A DNA stretch of 64,000 bases from positions 62,001 to 126,000 of the forward strand of contig JADLFL010000040.1 in NCBI GenBank assembly GCA_020845575.1, given 5' to 3'. Numbering within the stretch: the first letter of the stretch is position 1; the number at the start of each line of letters is the position of its first letter. Below the pieces are notes generated by a model. It was not told the DNA's origin and ran no database searches. It saw only the letters and a program-made list of their open reading frames with translations. Source of the stretch: Acidobacteriota bacterium. Its GTDB lineage: Bacteria > Acidobacteriota > Vicinamibacteria > Vicinamibacterales > Vicinamibacteraceae. The position numbers and the translations under genes were made by a program. Below, piece after piece: positions 34,801 to 43,916 of the stretch.

Positions 34801-37080
34801 ATGATGTGCTCTGGCATTGCTTCGGCTGCCGTGCGACGTCCGTGGACCGGTCGTGTCCTCGCGCTGTTGCTGGTCGTCTTCCTGTTTCCACGTCTCGCGT
34901 CAGCGCAGCCGTCACCACGCGAGGTGCGCGGCACCGTCGTTGCCGGCGAGACGAGGACGCCGCTGCCCGGCGTCACCATCACTCTCGAAGAGCGCGGGAC
35001 GGTCGTCGTCACGGACGAGAATGGCGCCTTCGTCCTGCCGGTTTCCGCGTCGGGCGTCATCCACGTCAGGGCGAGCGTGCAGGGGTTCCTGCCCGTGCGG
35101 CACGAGGTTGCGCTGACGGGCCCGGTGGCGCCACTGGAGTTCGTGCTGCAGGACGATCTCCACTACGCCGAGGCCATCACCGTGGGTCCGGCGCCACGCG
35201 ACCCCTTCGAGTCCTACCAGCCGACAACGGTGCTGTCGGGGCAGGAGCTGGATCTGAAGACCGACGGGTCGCTCGGTGCGCTGCTGAAGAACGAGCCCGG
35301 CGTGGCCGAGCGGTCGCTCGGCCCGGGGCCCTCGCGTCCTGTCATCCGAGGGCAGGACGGTGACCGCGTGCTGATCCTGCAGAACAGTCAGCGCACCGCG
35401 GACCTCTCCAGCCAGTCCGGCGATCATGGCGTGCCGATCAATCCGGCCGCGGCGACGCAGGTCGAAGTGGTGCGCGGTCCCGCGACGCTGCTCTATGGGC
35501 CCAACGCCATCGGCGGTCTCGTCAACGTCATCTCGAATCAGATTCCGACAGCACCAGTGACGCGCGTGACGGGCGCCACGCAGGTGGATGTGGCGAGCAA
35601 CGCCAGCCAGGCGAGCGTGGCCGGTGACCTCACGGTCGGCAACGGCGCGTGGGCGATGAACATCGGCGCGTCTGGCCGTCGCGCAGGCGAGTACGACACG
35701 CCCGAGGGCAAGGTCGACAACACGCAGTCGCGCGCGGCGTTTGCCAACATCGGCGTGTCGCGCACTTCGGAGCACGCCTACCTCGGGGCCGGTGTGCAGA
35801 TCGACGACACGAAGTACGGCGTGCCCGTGATCGAAGGCGGCGAGATCTCGCTCACGCCGCGGCGGCAGGTGTACGGCGTGCGCGGCGAAGCGCGCAATCT
35901 CGACGGGCTGTTCTCGTCTGTGCGCGGCTCCGTGTCGTATCACCGCTATCGCCACGACGAGCTCGAAGGTTCCGAAGTGGGCACGAGCTTCGAGAACGAC
36001 ATGGTCGACGTCGACGTGCGCGCCATGCATCGTCCCGTGGGTCGATTGACGGGCACCGTGGGTGTGTCGGGCTACGCGCGGCAGTTCTCGGCCGATGGCG
36101 CGGAAGCGCTGTCGCCGCCCGTCGACCAGAAGGTGCTCTCGGCCTTCAGCTATCAGGAGCTGTCGTGGTCGCACGCCACGGTGCAGTTCGGCGCACGGTT
36201 CGATCGCGCAGACTACCAGCCCGAGGGTGGCCTCCGGCCGCGCACGTTCAACAACGTGTCGTTCTCACTGGGGTCGCTGGTGCGCCCCACCGAGCAGAGC
36301 ACGCTGGCGGTGAGCTTCGCGCGCGCGGCGCGCAATCCGGCACTGGAAGAGCTCTACTTCCACGGACTGCACGCCGGCAACTTCTCGTTCGAGGTCGGCA
36401 ACGACGACCTGCGCTCGGAGATCGCGTACGGGCTCGACGTCTCCTATCGCGTGCGTCTGAAGCGCGTGTCGGCCGAGGTCACGTACTTCAACAACACGGT
36501 GAACGACTACATCTTCCGCAGCCCGCTCGGCGAAGAGGCGTACGAGGCGCGGTTCGGCGGTGGTGACGATCACGACCATGACCACGATCATGACGATGAT
36601 CACGGCGGGCATGGACATGACGAGGAGCTTCCGATCGTCGAGTTCGTGGGTCGCGACGCGCGACTGCAGGGCGTGGAAGCGCACGCCGACATCGACCTCG
36701 GCGCGGGGCTGCACCTCGAACTCGGTCTCGACTCGGTGCGCGGGACGCTGCGCGATTCAGGCGACCCGCTGCCGCGCGTCCCGCCGGTGCGCATCATCGG
36801 TGGCCTGCAGTACCACCGCAACGCGTGGCAGGTCGGCGGCCAGGTGCTGACCGCACGCGCGCAGCGCCGCACGTTCGACATCGAGACACCCACGGACGGC
36901 TACACCACGCTCCGCCTGTTCGGCGCGTACTCGGTGCAGGCAGGCAGGCTGCTGCACACCGTCTCGGCGCGCTTCGACAACGCCACCGACGTGCTGTACC
37001 GGAACCACCTCAGTCTCGTGAAGGACATCGTCCCCGAGATGGGCCGAAACGCGAGGGTGGTGTGGAGCGTGAAGTTCTGA
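34801..37080 (+). CDS. TonB-dependent receptor with His/Asp-rich loop (metal uptake type)
   Basis: 759 residues from ATG 34801 (an upstream ATG at 34747 is possible). After the signal peptide (ending LASAQ) comes a carboxypeptidase-regulatory-like domain (about 40-120, VRGTVVAGETRTPLPGVTI), a plug domain (about 135-240, PTTVLSGQELDL, LYGPNAIGGLVNV) and a 22-strand-type barrel ending in a C-terminal phenylalanine (VWSVKF). Near residue 585 an extracellular loop holds a run of alternating His and Asp (DDHDHDHDHDDDHGGHGHDE). ZnuD-like zinc receptors have similar loops, so Zn2+ or another divalent metal is the likely ligand. Preceded by the DUF2946-like gene. Confidence 0.85.
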   Translation: MMCSGIASAAVRRPWTGRVLALLLVVFLFPRLASAQPSPREVRGTVVAGETRTPLPGVTITLEERGTVVVTDENGAFVLPVSASGVIHVRASVQGFLPVRHEVALTGPVAPLEFVLQDDLHYAEAITVGPAPRDPFESYQPTTVLSGQELDLKTDGSLGALLKNEPGVAERSLGPGPSRPVIRGQDGDRVLILQNSQRTADLSSQSGDHGVPINPAAATQVEVVRGPATLLYGPNAIGGLVNVISNQIPTAPVTRVTGATQVDVASNASQASVAGDLTVGNGAWAMNIGASGRRAGEYDTPEGKVDNTQSRAAFANIGVSRTSEHAYLGAGVQIDDTKYGVPVIEGGEISLTPRRQVYGVRGEARNLDGLFSSVRGSVSYHRYRHDELEGSEVGTSFENDMVDVDVRAMHRPVGRLTGTVGVSGYARQFSADGAEALSPPVDQKVLSAFSYQELSWSHATVQFGARFDRADYQPEGGLRPRTFNNVSFSLGSLVRPTEQSTLAVSFARAARNPALEELYFHGLHAGNFSFEVGNDDLRSEIAYGLDVSYRVRLKRVSAEVTYFNNTVNDYIFRSPLGEEAYEARFGGGDDHDHDHDHDDDHGGHGHDEELPIVEFVGRDARLQGVEAHADIDLGAGLHLELGLDSVRGTLRDSGDPLPRVPPVRIIGGLQYHRNAWQVGGQVLTARAQRRTFDIETPTDGYTTLRLFGAYSVQAGRLLHTVSARFDNATDVLYRNHLSLVKDIVPEMGRNARVVWSVKF

Positions 37081-37087
37081 ACGTCAT

Positions 37088-37199
37088 CGGCAACCGGCAA
37101 CCGGCAACCGGCAACCGGACACGGCACGCCGGGTAGCGGGGACCGAAGACGCATGTCCCCGACTGACCGGTTGCCCGTTGCCGATTACCGGTTGCCGGA
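37088..37199. repeat. Inverted pair of heptamer arrays between convergent genes
   Basis: Four perfect CGGCAAC heptamers (37088-37115) face a degenerate GTTGCCG array (37167-37199). The two arrays are inverted and could form a long stem between the convergent receptor and cobalamin adenosyltransferase genes. Confidence 0.8.
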
Positions 37200-37763
37200 T
37201 TACAACCGGCTGTCCCAGAGTGGTTCGGCGACGCCGCAGGTGTGGTTCTCGTAGCGAGCCATGACGAACAGCGCATCCGACAGGCGATTCAGGTAAGCCA
37301 CGACGTACGCACCAATCGTCTCCTGGCGTCCGAGCGCGATGACCTCGCGCTCGGCGCGCCGGCAGATCGTGCGCGCCACGTGCAGGTGCGCCGCGCCGCG
37401 CGCACCGCCGGGCAGCACGAAGTTCTCGAGCGGGCCGACCACCTCATTGAGCTCGTCCATCAGGCCTTCGAGCGCATCGACGTGCCGTTGCGCGATTTGC
37501 GGGAGCGCGAAGCGCGTCTTGTCCTCTTCGAGGAAGCACAGGTCGGAGCCGAGGTGGAACAGCTCGTTCTGGATCATGGGCAGCACCGCGGCCAGTCGTG
37601 GTACGAGCCCCCCGGCCAGCGCGACGCCAAGCACCGAGTTCAACTCGTCGACGGCGCCATACGCCGCCACGCGCAACGAGTCCTTCGCCACCCGCTGCCC
37701 ACCTCCGAGTCCCGTCGTCCCATCGTCTCCCTTGCGCGTGTAGATGCGTGTCAGTCGGGGCAT
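37200..37763 (-). CDS. pduO: PduO-type cob(I)alamin adenosyltransferase
   Basis: 187 residues from ATG 37763. The enzyme transfers the adenosyl group of ATP to cob(I)alamin, making coenzyme B12. The N-terminal ATP-binding motif [20 protein letters not shown] is intact, as are [18 protein letters not shown] and [14 protein letters not shown] near the C-terminus. Length is normal for the stand-alone family. It is divergent from gluQ across about 110 bases. No other B12 gene is nearby, so it probably serves salvage or a B12-dependent enzyme elsewhere. Confidence 0.93.
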   Translation of the reverse strand: MPRLTRIYTRKGDDGTTGLGGGQRVAKDSLRVAAYGAVDELNSVLGVALAGGLVPRLAAVLPMIQNELFHLGSDLCFLEEDKTRFALPQIAQRHVDALEGLMDELNEVVGPLENFVLPGGARGAAHLHVARTICRRAEREVIALGRQETIGAYVVAYLNRLSDALFVMARYENHTCGVAEPLWDSRL

Positions 37764-37872
37764 GAGGACGATCGTACGACGCGAGGGTTCCTTCCGCGCC
37801 CGGCCGGTCGCCTCCCACCGCTCGATGGTGTGTGATCGGTTGCCGGTCTGTCTTGCGCTGTATCGTGTCCTG

Positions 37873-38727
37873 ATGATCGTCGGTCGACTGGCGCCCACTC
37901 CGTCGGGGTTGCTGCACCTGGGGAACGTGTGTGCGTTCGGCGGCGCGTGGCTGTCGGCGCGCGCGGCCGGTGGACGGCTGTTGTTGCGAATCGAGGACGT
38001 GGACCGCGAGCGCGCGCGACCCGATGTGGAGCAGGCGCTGCGCGACGACATGACATGGCTCGGGCTCACGTGGGACGACGAGACCATGCGGCAGTCGCGG
38101 CGCGACTACGGGCAGGGGCTTGCGCGACTTGCGCCGCGGACGTATCGCTGCCGGTGTACGCGGGCGATGCGCGCAGCGCCGTTGCCGCTGGGCGCAGGAT
38201 GTCAGGGCCACTGCGCGGATCGCGACCACACCGACGGCGCGATCCGGTTTCGCCTGGAGCCTGGCGAGATGACGTTCGTCGACCGACGATGGGGGACGCA
38301 ACGAGCAGATCCGAGGGCGTTCGGCGATCCGGTCCTCGTGCGGAGCGACGGTCTCGTGTCGTACAACCTGGCCGTGGTGGCCGACGATGTCGCCGATGGT
38401 GTGAACGACGTGGTGCGAGGCAGCGACCTGCTGGCGTACACGGCCGTGCAGGTGCAGCTGTGGGAAGCCCTTGGCGCGCCGCCGCCGCGTTGGCTGCACA
38501 CGCCGCTCGTCCTCGGTGCCGATGGAAGGAAGCTCTCCAAATCGCACGGGTCTGCCCACGTGGGTGCGCTGCGCGACGCCGGCGCCACGCCGGCCGACGT
38601 GTGGGGTCTCGTCCTGCCCTGGCTTGGCGTATCGGACGCCACGTCGCTCGATGCGGCTCTCGACCGATGGAAGCCAACGGCGGGCCCACTCGGACCTGTG
38701 GAATGCCGAATGACGAATGCCGAATGA
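37873..38727 (+). CDS. gluQ: Glutamyl-Q tRNA(Asp) synthetase
   Basis: 284 residues from ATG 37873. It is a truncated glutamyl-tRNA synthetase paralogue that attaches glutamate to the queuosine base of tRNA(Asp). The HIGH-like motif is [11 protein letters not shown], the KMSKS-like motif is KLSKS, and the Zn site CRCT...CQGHC is present; the anticodon-binding domain is absent, as in GluQ. The final residues (ECRMTNAE) are encoded by a GAATGCCGAATGACGAATGCC-type short repeat at 38701-38726, so the tail may be longer than ancestral. Confidence 0.9.
   Translation: MIVGRLAPTPSGLLHLGNVCAFGGAWLSARAAGGRLLLRIEDVDRERARPDVEQALRDDMTWLGLTWDDETMRQSRRDYGQGLARLAPRTYRCRCTRAMRAAPLPLGAGCQGHCADRDHTDGAIRFRLEPGEMTFVDRRWGTQRADPRAFGDPVLVRSDGLVSYNLAVVADDVADGVNDVVRGSDLLAYTAVQVQLWEALGAPPPRWLHTPLVLGADGRKLSKSHGSAHVGALRDAGATPADVWGLVLPWLGVSDATSLDAALDRWKPTAGPLGPVECRMTNAE
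38701..38726. repeat. GAATGCC/GAATGAC short repeat at gluQ end
   Basis: GAATGCC, GAATGAC, GAATGCC, GAATGA follow one another. A related piece (GAATGCCGAATGCC) begins at 28651 right at the stop of the first M14 gene. The run is in frame with gluQ and sets its stop codon. Confidence 0.6.
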
Positions 38728-38768
38728 CGGCCGCGACGTCTCGGCGTACAGGCCCGACCGTGTGTGGG

Positions 38769-40127
38769 TCAACGCGCGGCGACGGGCACGCCGCGTTTGG
38801 TCACGCCGTCGACGCCTTCGATGGTCTTGATCGACGGCGCGGGCATGCTCTGCTGCAGACGCGCCGCGGCAGCTTCGGCGCCGCGCATCACGCGCAGGAT
38901 GTTGCCGCTCGCGATCTTCGCGAGGTCCTCGTCGGAGTACCCTCGCCGCGCGAGTTCGGCAAACAGCGCCGGATACGTGCTCACGTTCTCGAGCCCCTGC
39001 ACGACCGACGTGATGCCGTCGAAGTCGCCGCCGACGCCGATGTGGTCGATGCCCGCCACCTTGCGGATGTGATCGATGTGGTCGGCCACCTGCACGAGCG
39101 TCGCGCGCGGCGCGGGATTGGCCTGCTTCCACGCGTCGATCCCGGCCTGCGCGGCGGCTGCGTTGCCGCCGTGCTGCGCCTGCAGCAACTGCGTCTGCGT
39201 CTGGAGGCGTGCGCCGTAGTCGGCGACGTCCTGCGAGACGAATCCCGGCACGAACGTCGCCATCACGATACCGCCGTTGCCGGTCAGCGACTGCAGGACC
39301 GCATCGGGCACGTTGCGCGGCACGTCGCAGAGTGCGCGCGCGTTGGAGTGCGAGAAGATGACCGGCGCCTGCGACACCCGGATCGCGGCAGCCATCGTGT
39401 CCGGCGACGTGTGGCTCAGGTCCACCAGCATGCCGAGACGATTCATCTCGCGGACGACCTCTGCACCGAACGCAGACAGCCCGCCGATCTTCGGGTTCGC
39501 GGCCGTCGACTCCGCCCACGGCGTGTTGCGCGAGTGCGTCAGCGTCATGTACCCGGCGCCGATGCGGTGCAGCATGCGGAGCGTCGCGAGCGAGCTGTCG
39601 ATCGAGTGGCCGCCTTCGACGCCCATCAGCGACGCAAGCCGACCGTCGCGCATCGCCCGCTCCGCTTCGTCTGCCGTGCGCACCAGCGTGAACACCGCGG
39701 GGTAGCGCCGCGCCATCTCGACAACGGCGTCCATCTGCTCGAGCGTCGCGCTCACGGCGGCGTCGCCCTGCAGATCGGCAGGCACGTACACCGACCAGAA
39801 CTGCGCGCCGACGTGTCCCGTGCGCAGGCGCGGGATGTCGGTCATGAGTTGCGGCTGCGACTGCGCGACGTCGATGCGATCGAAGTCGTACGCCACGCGC
39901 TGCCGCATCTCCCACGGCAGGTCGTTGTGCCCGTCGAACACGGGCGACGCCTTCAGCACACGGTCCACGCGCGCGACCACGTCTCCGCCCTGTTCCGTGG
40001 CGGCATGCTCGGCCGACGGCGACGCCCCGCATCCGGCGGCGAGCGTGACCATGCACGCACACGCGCTTGCGGCGATCGCGTACGTGATTGACGACGGGAC
40101 GGAGCGGGGCGAGGAGGTGTGTGCCAT
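38769..40127 (-). CDS. Membrane dipeptidase (M19, renal dipeptidase family), lipoprotein
   Basis: 452 residues with a lipoprotein signal (lipobox LAAGC). Zinc-dependent dipeptidase: FDGHNDLPWE holds the first metal His-x-Asp, EGGHSID the bridging Glu, and the later histidines are in LVDLSHTS and IFSHSNARAL. GVGGDFDG is the C-terminal Asp. Substrates of the family are dipeptides, including D-amino-acid dipeptides. It probably works in the periplasm and fits the peptide-degrading profile of the window. The CoA transferase gene lies 13 bases upstream on the same strand, so an operon is possible. Confidence 0.9.
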   Translation of the reverse strand: MAHTSSPRSVPSSITYAIAASACACMVTLAAGCGASPSAEHAATEQGGDVVARVDRVLKASPVFDGHNDLPWEMRQRVAYDFDRIDVAQSQPQLMTDIPRLRTGHVGAQFWSVYVPADLQGDAAVSATLEQMDAVVEMARRYPAVFTLVRTADEAERAMRDGRLASLMGVEGGHSIDSSLATLRMLHRIGAGYMTLTHSRNTPWAESTAANPKIGGLSAFGAEVVREMNRLGMLVDLSHTSPDTMAAAIRVSQAPVIFSHSNARALCDVPRNVPDAVLQSLTGNGGIVMATFVPGFVSQDVADYGARLQTQTQLLQAQHGGNAAAAQAGIDAWKQANPAPRATLVQVADHIDHIRKVAGIDHIGVGGDFDGITSVVQGLENVSTYPALFAELARRGYSDEDLAKIASGNILRVMRGAEAAAARLQQSMPAPSIKTIEGVDGVTKRGVPVAAR

Positions 40128-40140
40128 GGGAGTTCGCGGG

Positions 40141-41427
40141 TCAGACGCGACGGATGTCGGCGAGCGTGCGCCGCAGTTCGGCGCGGAAGTCGGGGTGCGC
40201 GATGCTGACGAGCATCTCGCCCCGTTCGCGGATCGATGCGCCGTGCAGGTTGACGGCGCCGTACTCGGTGACCACCCAGTGGACGTGCCCGCGCGTGGTC
40301 ACCACGCCGGCGCCAGGCTTCAGCGAACCGACGATGCGGGAGAGCGTGCCCCTGGCGGCGGTGGACGGCAGCGCGATGATCGGTTTGCCGCCCGGTGAGA
40401 GCGCGGCGCCGCGGATGAAATCCATCTGTCCGCCGATGCCCGAGAATATCCGGTAGCCGATCGAGTCGGCGCAGACCTGGCCCGTGAGGTCGATCTCGAT
40501 CGCCGAGTTGATCGCCACCACGCGCGGGTTGCGCCGGATCTGCGCCGTGTCGTTCGTGCGGTCGCACGGGTGGAACTCCACCTGCGGGTTGTCGTCCACG
40601 AAATCGAACAGGCGCCGCGTGCCGTTGACAAACGACGTCACGGTGCGGTTGGGATGGACCACCTTGTGCCGGTTGGTGATGACGCCGTTCAGCTGAAGAT
40701 CGACGAGACCATCCGAGAACATCTCGGTGTGGACGCCGAGGTCCACCTTGTTGCCCAGGCGGCGCAGGACGGCGTCGGGGATGCCGCCGATGCCCATCTG
40801 CAGCGTCGAGCCGTCTTCCACGAGATCCGCGACGAGCGCCCCGATCGCGGCCTCGACGTCCGTTTCGGCGGCCGTCGCGTGTTCGTGCAGCGGCCGATCG
40901 TTGGCGATGAACGCGTCGAGCCGGCTCACCGGCACGACCACGTTGCCTCGCGTGCGCGGCATCTGCGTGTTCACTTCCGCGATGACGAGCGCGGCCGTGT
41001 CGGCAGCGGCGCGCGCGGCATCGACGGACGTGCCGAGCGTACACAGGCCGTGGCGATCCGGCCGCGACAGCGTGAGCAGCGCGGCATCGAGCTTCACGCG
41101 CCCGTGCTGGAACAGCCCCGGGATGTCCGAGAGGAAGATCGGCACGTAGTCCGCGCGGCCGTCGGCGATCGGCCCCCGCAGGGGCGCGCCCGTGAACAGC
41201 GAGACGGACCGGAAGCGGCCTTCCTGTCCGGCGTCGGCGAACGGGGCGGGCCCTGCCGTGTGCAGGTGGTAGACGGTGACACCTTCGAGATCGGTGCGCC
41301 GCGCGAGCGCTTCGAGGAGCGTGGTCGGCGTGGCCGCCGCGCCGTGAACGAACAGCTTCATCCCGCTGCGAATGCCGGCCACGGCATCGTCTGCAGCCAC
41401 GGCACGCGAGGACCAGTCCGAAGTCAT
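40141..41427 (-). CDS. Acetyl-CoA hydrolase/4-hydroxybutyrate CoA-transferase family protein
   Basis: 428 residues. Two Rossmann-like CoA-transferase halves; the catalytic Glu is in HTEMFSDG (about residue 234), with the glycine-rich QMGIGGIPDAV before it and the GxGG motif in SGIGGQMDFIRGA. These enzymes move CoA between acetyl-CoA and short acids (4-hydroxybutyrate, butyrate) by a glutamyl-CoA intermediate. The exact acid is not determined. It is 13 bases upstream of the M19 dipeptidase gene and divergent from the M20 gene across 71 bases. Confidence 0.88.
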   Translation of the reverse strand: MTSDWSSRAVAADDAVAGIRSGMKLFVHGAAATPTTLLEALARRTDLEGVTVYHLHTAGPAPFADAGQEGRFRSVSLFTGAPLRGPIADGRADYVPIFLSDIPGLFQHGRVKLDAALLTLSRPDRHGLCTLGTSVDAARAAADTAALVIAEVNTQMPRTRGNVVVPVSRLDAFIANDRPLHEHATAAETDVEAAIGALVADLVEDGSTLQMGIGGIPDAVLRRLGNKVDLGVHTEMFSDGLVDLQLNGVITNRHKVVHPNRTVTSFVNGTRRLFDFVDDNPQVEFHPCDRTNDTAQIRRNPRVVAINSAIEIDLTGQVCADSIGYRIFSGIGGQMDFIRGAALSPGGKPIIALPSTAARGTLSRIVGSLKPGAGVVTTRGHVHWVVTEYGAVNLHGASIRERGEMLVSIAHPDFRAELRRTLADIRRV

Positions 41428-41498
41428 GACACGTATTCTGGATCACCGGCGCGGGGAGCGCTGCCGCATCGGGGAATCGACGCGATAGGATTGGCGGC

Positions 41499-42788
41499 AT
41501 GACAGTGCGTTCCCTCATGGCGGTGGCATGCTGCGCGGTCCTTCCGGCCGTTGCGTCGGCACAGGACATCAGCGTGCCCGCGGCGGTGCGGCAGAAGGTG
41601 GCGGCGCAGGCCGCGGCACTCACGCCACGACTCGTCGAGACGCGGCGCGACATCCATCGGCATCCGGAACTCGGCTTCCGCGAGACGCGCACGGCGGCGC
41701 TCGTCGTGGAGCGCCTGCGCGCACTGGGGTTCGACCAGGTGCGCGAGCGCGTGGGCGTCACGGGCGTGGTGGGCGTGCTGAAGGGCGGCAAGCCCGGCAA
41801 GGTCGTCGGTATCCGCGCCGACATGGACGCGCTGCCGATTCCCGAGCTGATCGACGTCCCGTACAAGTCGACGGTCCCCAACGTGAAGCACGCGTGCGGG
41901 CACGACGCGCACGTGTCGATCGGGCTCGGCGTGGCCGAAGTGCTGGCCGGGATGCGTGCGGAACTCCCGGGCACGGTCGTGTTCCTCTTCCAGCCGGCGG
42001 AGGAAGGCGACCCGGACGGCGGCAAGTCGGGCGCCGAACGCATGCTCGACGATGGCGTCTTCGCAGGCCCGTCTCCGGCGGCAGTGTTCGGGCTCCACGT
42101 GATGCCCACGCTGCAGGTGGGCACGCTCGGCGTCAACGTTGGTGCCGCGATGGCGAGCAGCAATCGCTTCACGCTGACGATCACGGGCAAGAAGACGCAC
42201 GCCGCCTATCCGCACACCGGCATCGATCCGATCCCGATTGCCGCGCAGGTCGTCAACGCGCTGCAGACCATCCCGAGCCGGATGAACAACGCCGTCGAGC
42301 CGATCGTGATCTCGGTCGGGACCATCGATGGCGGCAATCGCTTCAACATCATCGCCGACAGCGTCACGCTCACGGGCACGGTCCGCACGCTCAGCAAGGG
42401 CGGCCCTGAGCGCGTGAAGGCGCTGATGGAGCGCACGATCAAGGGCGTGACCGATGCGTCAGGCGCCACGTACACGTTCGAATTCCCGAACGGCAACCCC
42501 GTGACGTTCAACGAGGAGACGCTGGCCAGCGCGAGCCTGCCAGTCCTCGCCGATGCGGTCGGCGGCCGCGATCGCATCATCGCCCCGCCGCCCCAGATGG
42601 GTGCCGAGGACTTCGCCCTCTACCAGCAGCGCATCCCCGGCCTGTTCTTCTTCCTCGGCGTCGCCAACCCGCAGAAGAACATCACCGCGATGATCCACAC
42701 CGAGTACTTCGACATCGACGAAGACGCGCTCCCGATCGGCGTCCGCGCCCTCGCCGGCGCCGCGCTGGATTTTCTCTACAGGAAGTAG
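41499..42788 (+). CDS. Secreted M20 amidohydrolase (hippurate hydrolase/IAA-amino-acid hydrolase-like)
   Basis: 429 residues; signal peptide ends VASAQ. M20D metal motifs are present: RRDIHRHPELG, GIRADMDALPI, HACGHDAHV (Cys, His and Asp ligands), FQPAEEGD with the catalytic Glu, and FGLHVMP. A dimerisation domain (SSNRFTLTITGKKTHAA) interrupts the catalytic domain as usual. Typical substrates are N-acyl amino acids. The signal peptide makes it periplasmic, unlike many relatives. Its stop is followed by a permease-like remnant. Confidence 0.9.
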   Translation: MTVRSLMAVACCAVLPAVASAQDISVPAAVRQKVAAQAAALTPRLVETRRDIHRHPELGFRETRTAALVVERLRALGFDQVRERVGVTGVVGVLKGGKPGKVVGIRADMDALPIPELIDVPYKSTVPNVKHACGHDAHVSIGLGVAEVLAGMRAELPGTVVFLFQPAEEGDPDGGKSGAERMLDDGVFAGPSPAAVFGLHVMPTLQVGTLGVNVGAAMASSNRFTLTITGKKTHAAYPHTGIDPIPIAAQVVNALQTIPSRMNNAVEPIVISVGTIDGGNRFNIIADSVTLTGTVRTLSKGGPERVKALMERTIKGVTDASGATYTFEFPNGNPVTFNEETLASASLPVLADAVGGRDRIIAPPPQMGAEDFALYQQRIPGLFFFLGVANPQKNITAMIHTEYFDIDEDALPIGVRALAGAALDFLYRK

Positions 42789-42820
42789 GCGGCCGACAGC
42801 GGCCGCTGTTCCGGATGGAG

Positions 42821-42842
42821 CGAACGGGCTTCAGGCCGTTCG
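42821..42842. repeat. Hairpin CGAACGG...CCGTTCG after M20 gene
   Basis: A seven-base inverted repeat around GCTTCAGG, of the same general ..GGCTTCAGGCC.. type as hairpins at 32282 and 50565. It could be a terminator or a dispersed palindrome. Confidence 0.5.
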
Positions 42843-42854
42843 GGGCGAGCCAGG

Positions 42855-42938
42855 GTGGCGGTCGGCCTGCTGGCCGCCTGGCTCCCCGCACGCCGCGCCA
42901 CGCGCATCAATCCGTCGGTCGCGCTGAGAGCGGAGTAG
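42855..42938 (+). pseudogene. C-terminal remnant of a MacB/FtsX-type (ADOP-like) permease
   Basis: Read from 42855, the frame gives VAVGLLAAWLPARRATRIN followed by PSVALRAE and a stop (28 codons). This is the characteristic end of FtsX/MacB-type ABC permeases, especially the duplicated orphan permeases of Acidobacteria. No permease body precedes it; upstream are a repeat hairpin and the M20 gene. It is therefore the leftover of a deleted gene. Assignment rests on one short but typical motif. Confidence 0.6.
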
Positions 42939-42942
42939 CTCC

Positions 42943-43275
42943 CTATGGCCGCTCGGTTGCGCCGTCGACTCGAAGCGTGCCGCGCATGGTGGGGTGGTAC
43001 GTGCAGACGTAGTCGACCGTGCCGCGCGTCTCGAGCGTGAGCGTCCACGATGCGTCCGGCGCGAGCAGGCCCGAGTCGAACGTATCGCCCCGACCCGTGG
43101 CCGTGTGCGGCATGAAGTCCTTGTTCACCCACACCACGCGGTCGCCGACGTGTGCGGTGACGACCGCGGGTGTGAAGGTCGACCCCTCGATCGTCACCGT
43201 GTGTACGACGGGTTCCGGCATCGCGCGGCACGATCCTGCAGACAGGAGCAGGGCCGACACCACGATGATTCGCAC
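42943..43275 (-). CDS. Cupredoxin-domain lipoprotein (plastocyanin/azurin-like)
   Basis: 110 residues from a GTG; signal with a lipobox-like SAGSC. The beta-sandwich core VTIEGSTFTPAVVTAHVGD leads to the copper ligands His in FMPHTATG and the Cys-His-Met set in YVCTYHPTMRG. It should bind one type-1 copper and carry electrons or copper in the periplasm. Two bases separate its start from the stop of the DUF4142 gene, and the ECF sigma gene lies further upstream on the same strand. Confidence 0.9.
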   Translation of the reverse strand: MRIIVVSALLLSAGSCRAMPEPVVHTVTIEGSTFTPAVVTAHVGDRVVWVNKDFMPHTATGRGDTFDSGLLAPDASWTLTLETRGTVDYVCTYHPTMRGTLRVDGATERP

Positions 43276-43277
43276 GG

Positions 43278-43796
43278 CTATCGCTCCAGTGCCGCCTGCA
43301 CCTGCTTCGCGCGTTCGAGGTGCGCCACGAACGCCGGTCTGACCTTGACGAGCAGCGCCGCGAGATCCGCGTTCTTCGCGTTGGGCACGAGCGTCTTGTC
43401 CACCGCGTCGAGCACGGCCTGGTGATAGGCCACTTCCTGCGCGATGTACGCGCGATCGAACGCCGCGCCGCTGAGTGCGCGCAGACGGGCCAGGTTCTTG
43501 TCGCCCCCGTCCTTCAGGCTGCGGCTCGTCGGGTTGTCTTCAGGCGTGACCTTCAGGCGCGTCACCAGTTCGACCGCGGCCTTGTTGACGCCCGCATGAT
43601 CGGTTTCCATCATCCTGCCGAACGCCTTCACGTCGGCGTGCGTGCCACGCGCGGCGGCCAGCGCGCCCGCATCGATGTCCACCTGGTTGGCCGTGACGAC
43701 GATGGAGGCGATCTGTGCGTCAGTGGGGGCCTGCGCCAAAGCCACGGCCGGGACGAGCGCGAGGGCGCTCGCCAGTACGAATGTCGACGATCTCAT
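43278..43796 (-). CDS. DUF4142 (ferritin-like helical) exported protein
   Basis: 172 residues from ATG 43796 with GGAG seven bases upstream. Signal peptide ends VALAQ. The body is a four-helix DUF4142 domain: TANQVDIDAGALAAARGTHA, then VKAFGRMMETDHAGVN with conserved Met/His, and a final pair of helices around AYIAQEVAYHQAVLDAVD. Its function is unknown; metal binding or stress protection is suggested by the ferritin-like fold. It forms a unit with the cupredoxin and follows the ECF sigma gene by about 120 bases. Confidence 0.88.
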   Translation of the reverse strand: MRSSTFVLASALALVPAVALAQAPTDAQIASIVVTANQVDIDAGALAAARGTHADVKAFGRMMETDHAGVNKAAVELVTRLKVTPEDNPTSRSLKDGGDKNLARLRALSGAAFDRAYIAQEVAYHQAVLDAVDKTLVPNAKNADLAALLVKVRPAFVAHLERAKQVQAALER

Positions 43797-43916
43797 CTGC
43801 AGTCTCCGGAATGAACGGCAGAGCACCGCAGCGCGGGAGTGCGCCGTGCGTGTGCCCTGCCTTCCGATCGATTGGATGCGCGCAACGGTGCCGCGTTCCC
43901 GTGTCGCGTCCGGCGC

